Below are positions 63,298 through 64,000 of a stretch of DNA of 64,000 bases, piece after piece. Within the stretch, counting starts at the first letter, position 1. Every line of letters starts with the position of its first letter. This DNA is from Schizosaccharomyces osmophilus (taxonomy: Eukaryota; Ascomycota; Schizosaccharomycetes; Schizosaccharomycetales; Schizosaccharomycetaceae). The stretch is taken from positions 3,065,501 to 3,129,500 of the forward strand of contig NC_079239.1 of assembly GCF_027921745.1 (NCBI RefSeq). Direction: 5' to 3'. The translations under genes and the position numbers were made by a program. The notes beneath the pieces were generated by a model, which saw only the letters and a list, made by a program, of their open reading frames with translations, was not told where the DNA came from and searched no databases.

Positions 63298-64000
63298 CTT
63301 GTACAGGGTCCAAACTTCAAAATTAAAAAAGCTTGTCAGATTACGTCGCACTGCTGTGAACGTCACTAAATGATTCTGCCTGCTTTTTGTACGCAAGAAA
63401 AGGTGATGGTAACAGGTAACTTGTGGTGCTTTTTGTGAGCTAAATGAGTCTGCTGTATATAAACAAATAAATAGAATAATGAAATTATTATTATCTAATC
63501 ATTGATTCATTTTTGTAATTACTCTGAAAGCAAGTCAACTACTATTGAAAAGAGTGAAGAGGTTGGTACAAAAATAGCAAACGAAAACATCAAAACAATT
63601 TCAAGGATGCAACTGACAATTAGTAAGGGAACCATTCCTTTTCTTTCTTTTCTTTTTTTTTTCTGCACGAAAGGTGAAAGCAAACCCTTACGTTGCCGGA
63701 TAGTTAGTTTCTGTTTTTGCATACGAATAAAGCGATATATCTTTTTTGAAGCTTGAAAACAAAACGAGACTGCAGGAAACTGTAATATAAACCCCATAGC
63801 TTATTTGTTTATTCTTCATCTTATCCGACAATTCTAGCGTACAAAGGCTGAAGCATGATACATCAAGAATGAAACAATCCACAAAAGCCCTACCCATAAA
63901 GCAATTAATCAATTTTATAATAACGAAAATAATTAGAGTACACCGATAAAAATCAGTTCATCATCTAAAGCAAAACTATTGTTTTATTAAGACATTTTAT
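63298..64000. other. Upstream of rps3 to window end
   Basis: 0.7 kb of AT-rich DNA with a T11 tract near 63651-63662. No gene recognised. In S. pombe fkh2 follows, so its end may lie beyond the window. Confidence 0.5.

Overview
The window is nuclear DNA of a fission yeast (genus Schizosaccharomyces). It is AT-rich and gene-dense. Most introns are 38 to about 200 bases, with GTAAG/GTATG donors and CTAAC-like branch points a few bases before the acceptor. Gene order matches two S. pombe neighbourhoods as I remember them, but spacing and detail differ, so it is not S. pombe itself. Two wtf genes lie beside 5S rRNA genes. That arrangement is known from S. octosporus, S. osmophilus and S. cryophilus, and I cannot choose among these three.

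Block 1 (1-18251) follows the S. pombe chromosome I SPAC1834 order: the 3' end of aro1, the divergent histone pair hhf1/hht1, alg9, pmo25, klp3, mak1, then sec18 after a 1.3 kb gap. A junction segment (18252-21396) carries a TMEM70-like mitochondrial gene and an STK19-like gene. Block 2 (21397-64000) follows the S. pombe chromosome II SPBC342/SPBC16G5 order: qrs1, gas4, rpn13, tRNA-Asn, crb2, rtt109, rpn12 and rbk1. After an insertion it continues with a RING E3, mrpl23, scs2, a membrane orphan, a stomatin, trp4, a Kex1-like carboxypeptidase, rrp42, bag101, top3, an ING-N protein at the ptf2 position, and rps3. These are housekeeping genes for chromatin, proteasome, DNA repair, translation, cell wall and amino-acid synthesis.

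The unusual part is an island of about 10 kb (34903-44617) between rbk1 and the RING gene. It holds three 119-base 5S rRNA genes, all on the minus strand, and two five-exon wtf genes (282 and 263 codons, both apparently whole). It also holds a nickel-transporter gene (nic1) and a disrupted gene for a secreted precursor with KR-bounded repeats. The two wtf genes share flanks, promoter region and exon plan. Their exon-4 tandem repeats differ: a 33-base unit in one and a 21-base unit in the other. wtf genes are known meiotic drivers that make a long antidote and a shorter poison from overlapping transcripts.

Regulatory signals I can read directly are an AACCCT-type histone box, HomolE and HomolD boxes before rps3, TATA elements 20-30 bases upstream of all three 5S genes, FLEX-like motifs in wtf intron 1, and an unexplained cluster of four GTGGGGG motifs between pmo25 and klp3. 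No transposon, LTR, CRISPR array or centromere-like repeat was seen.
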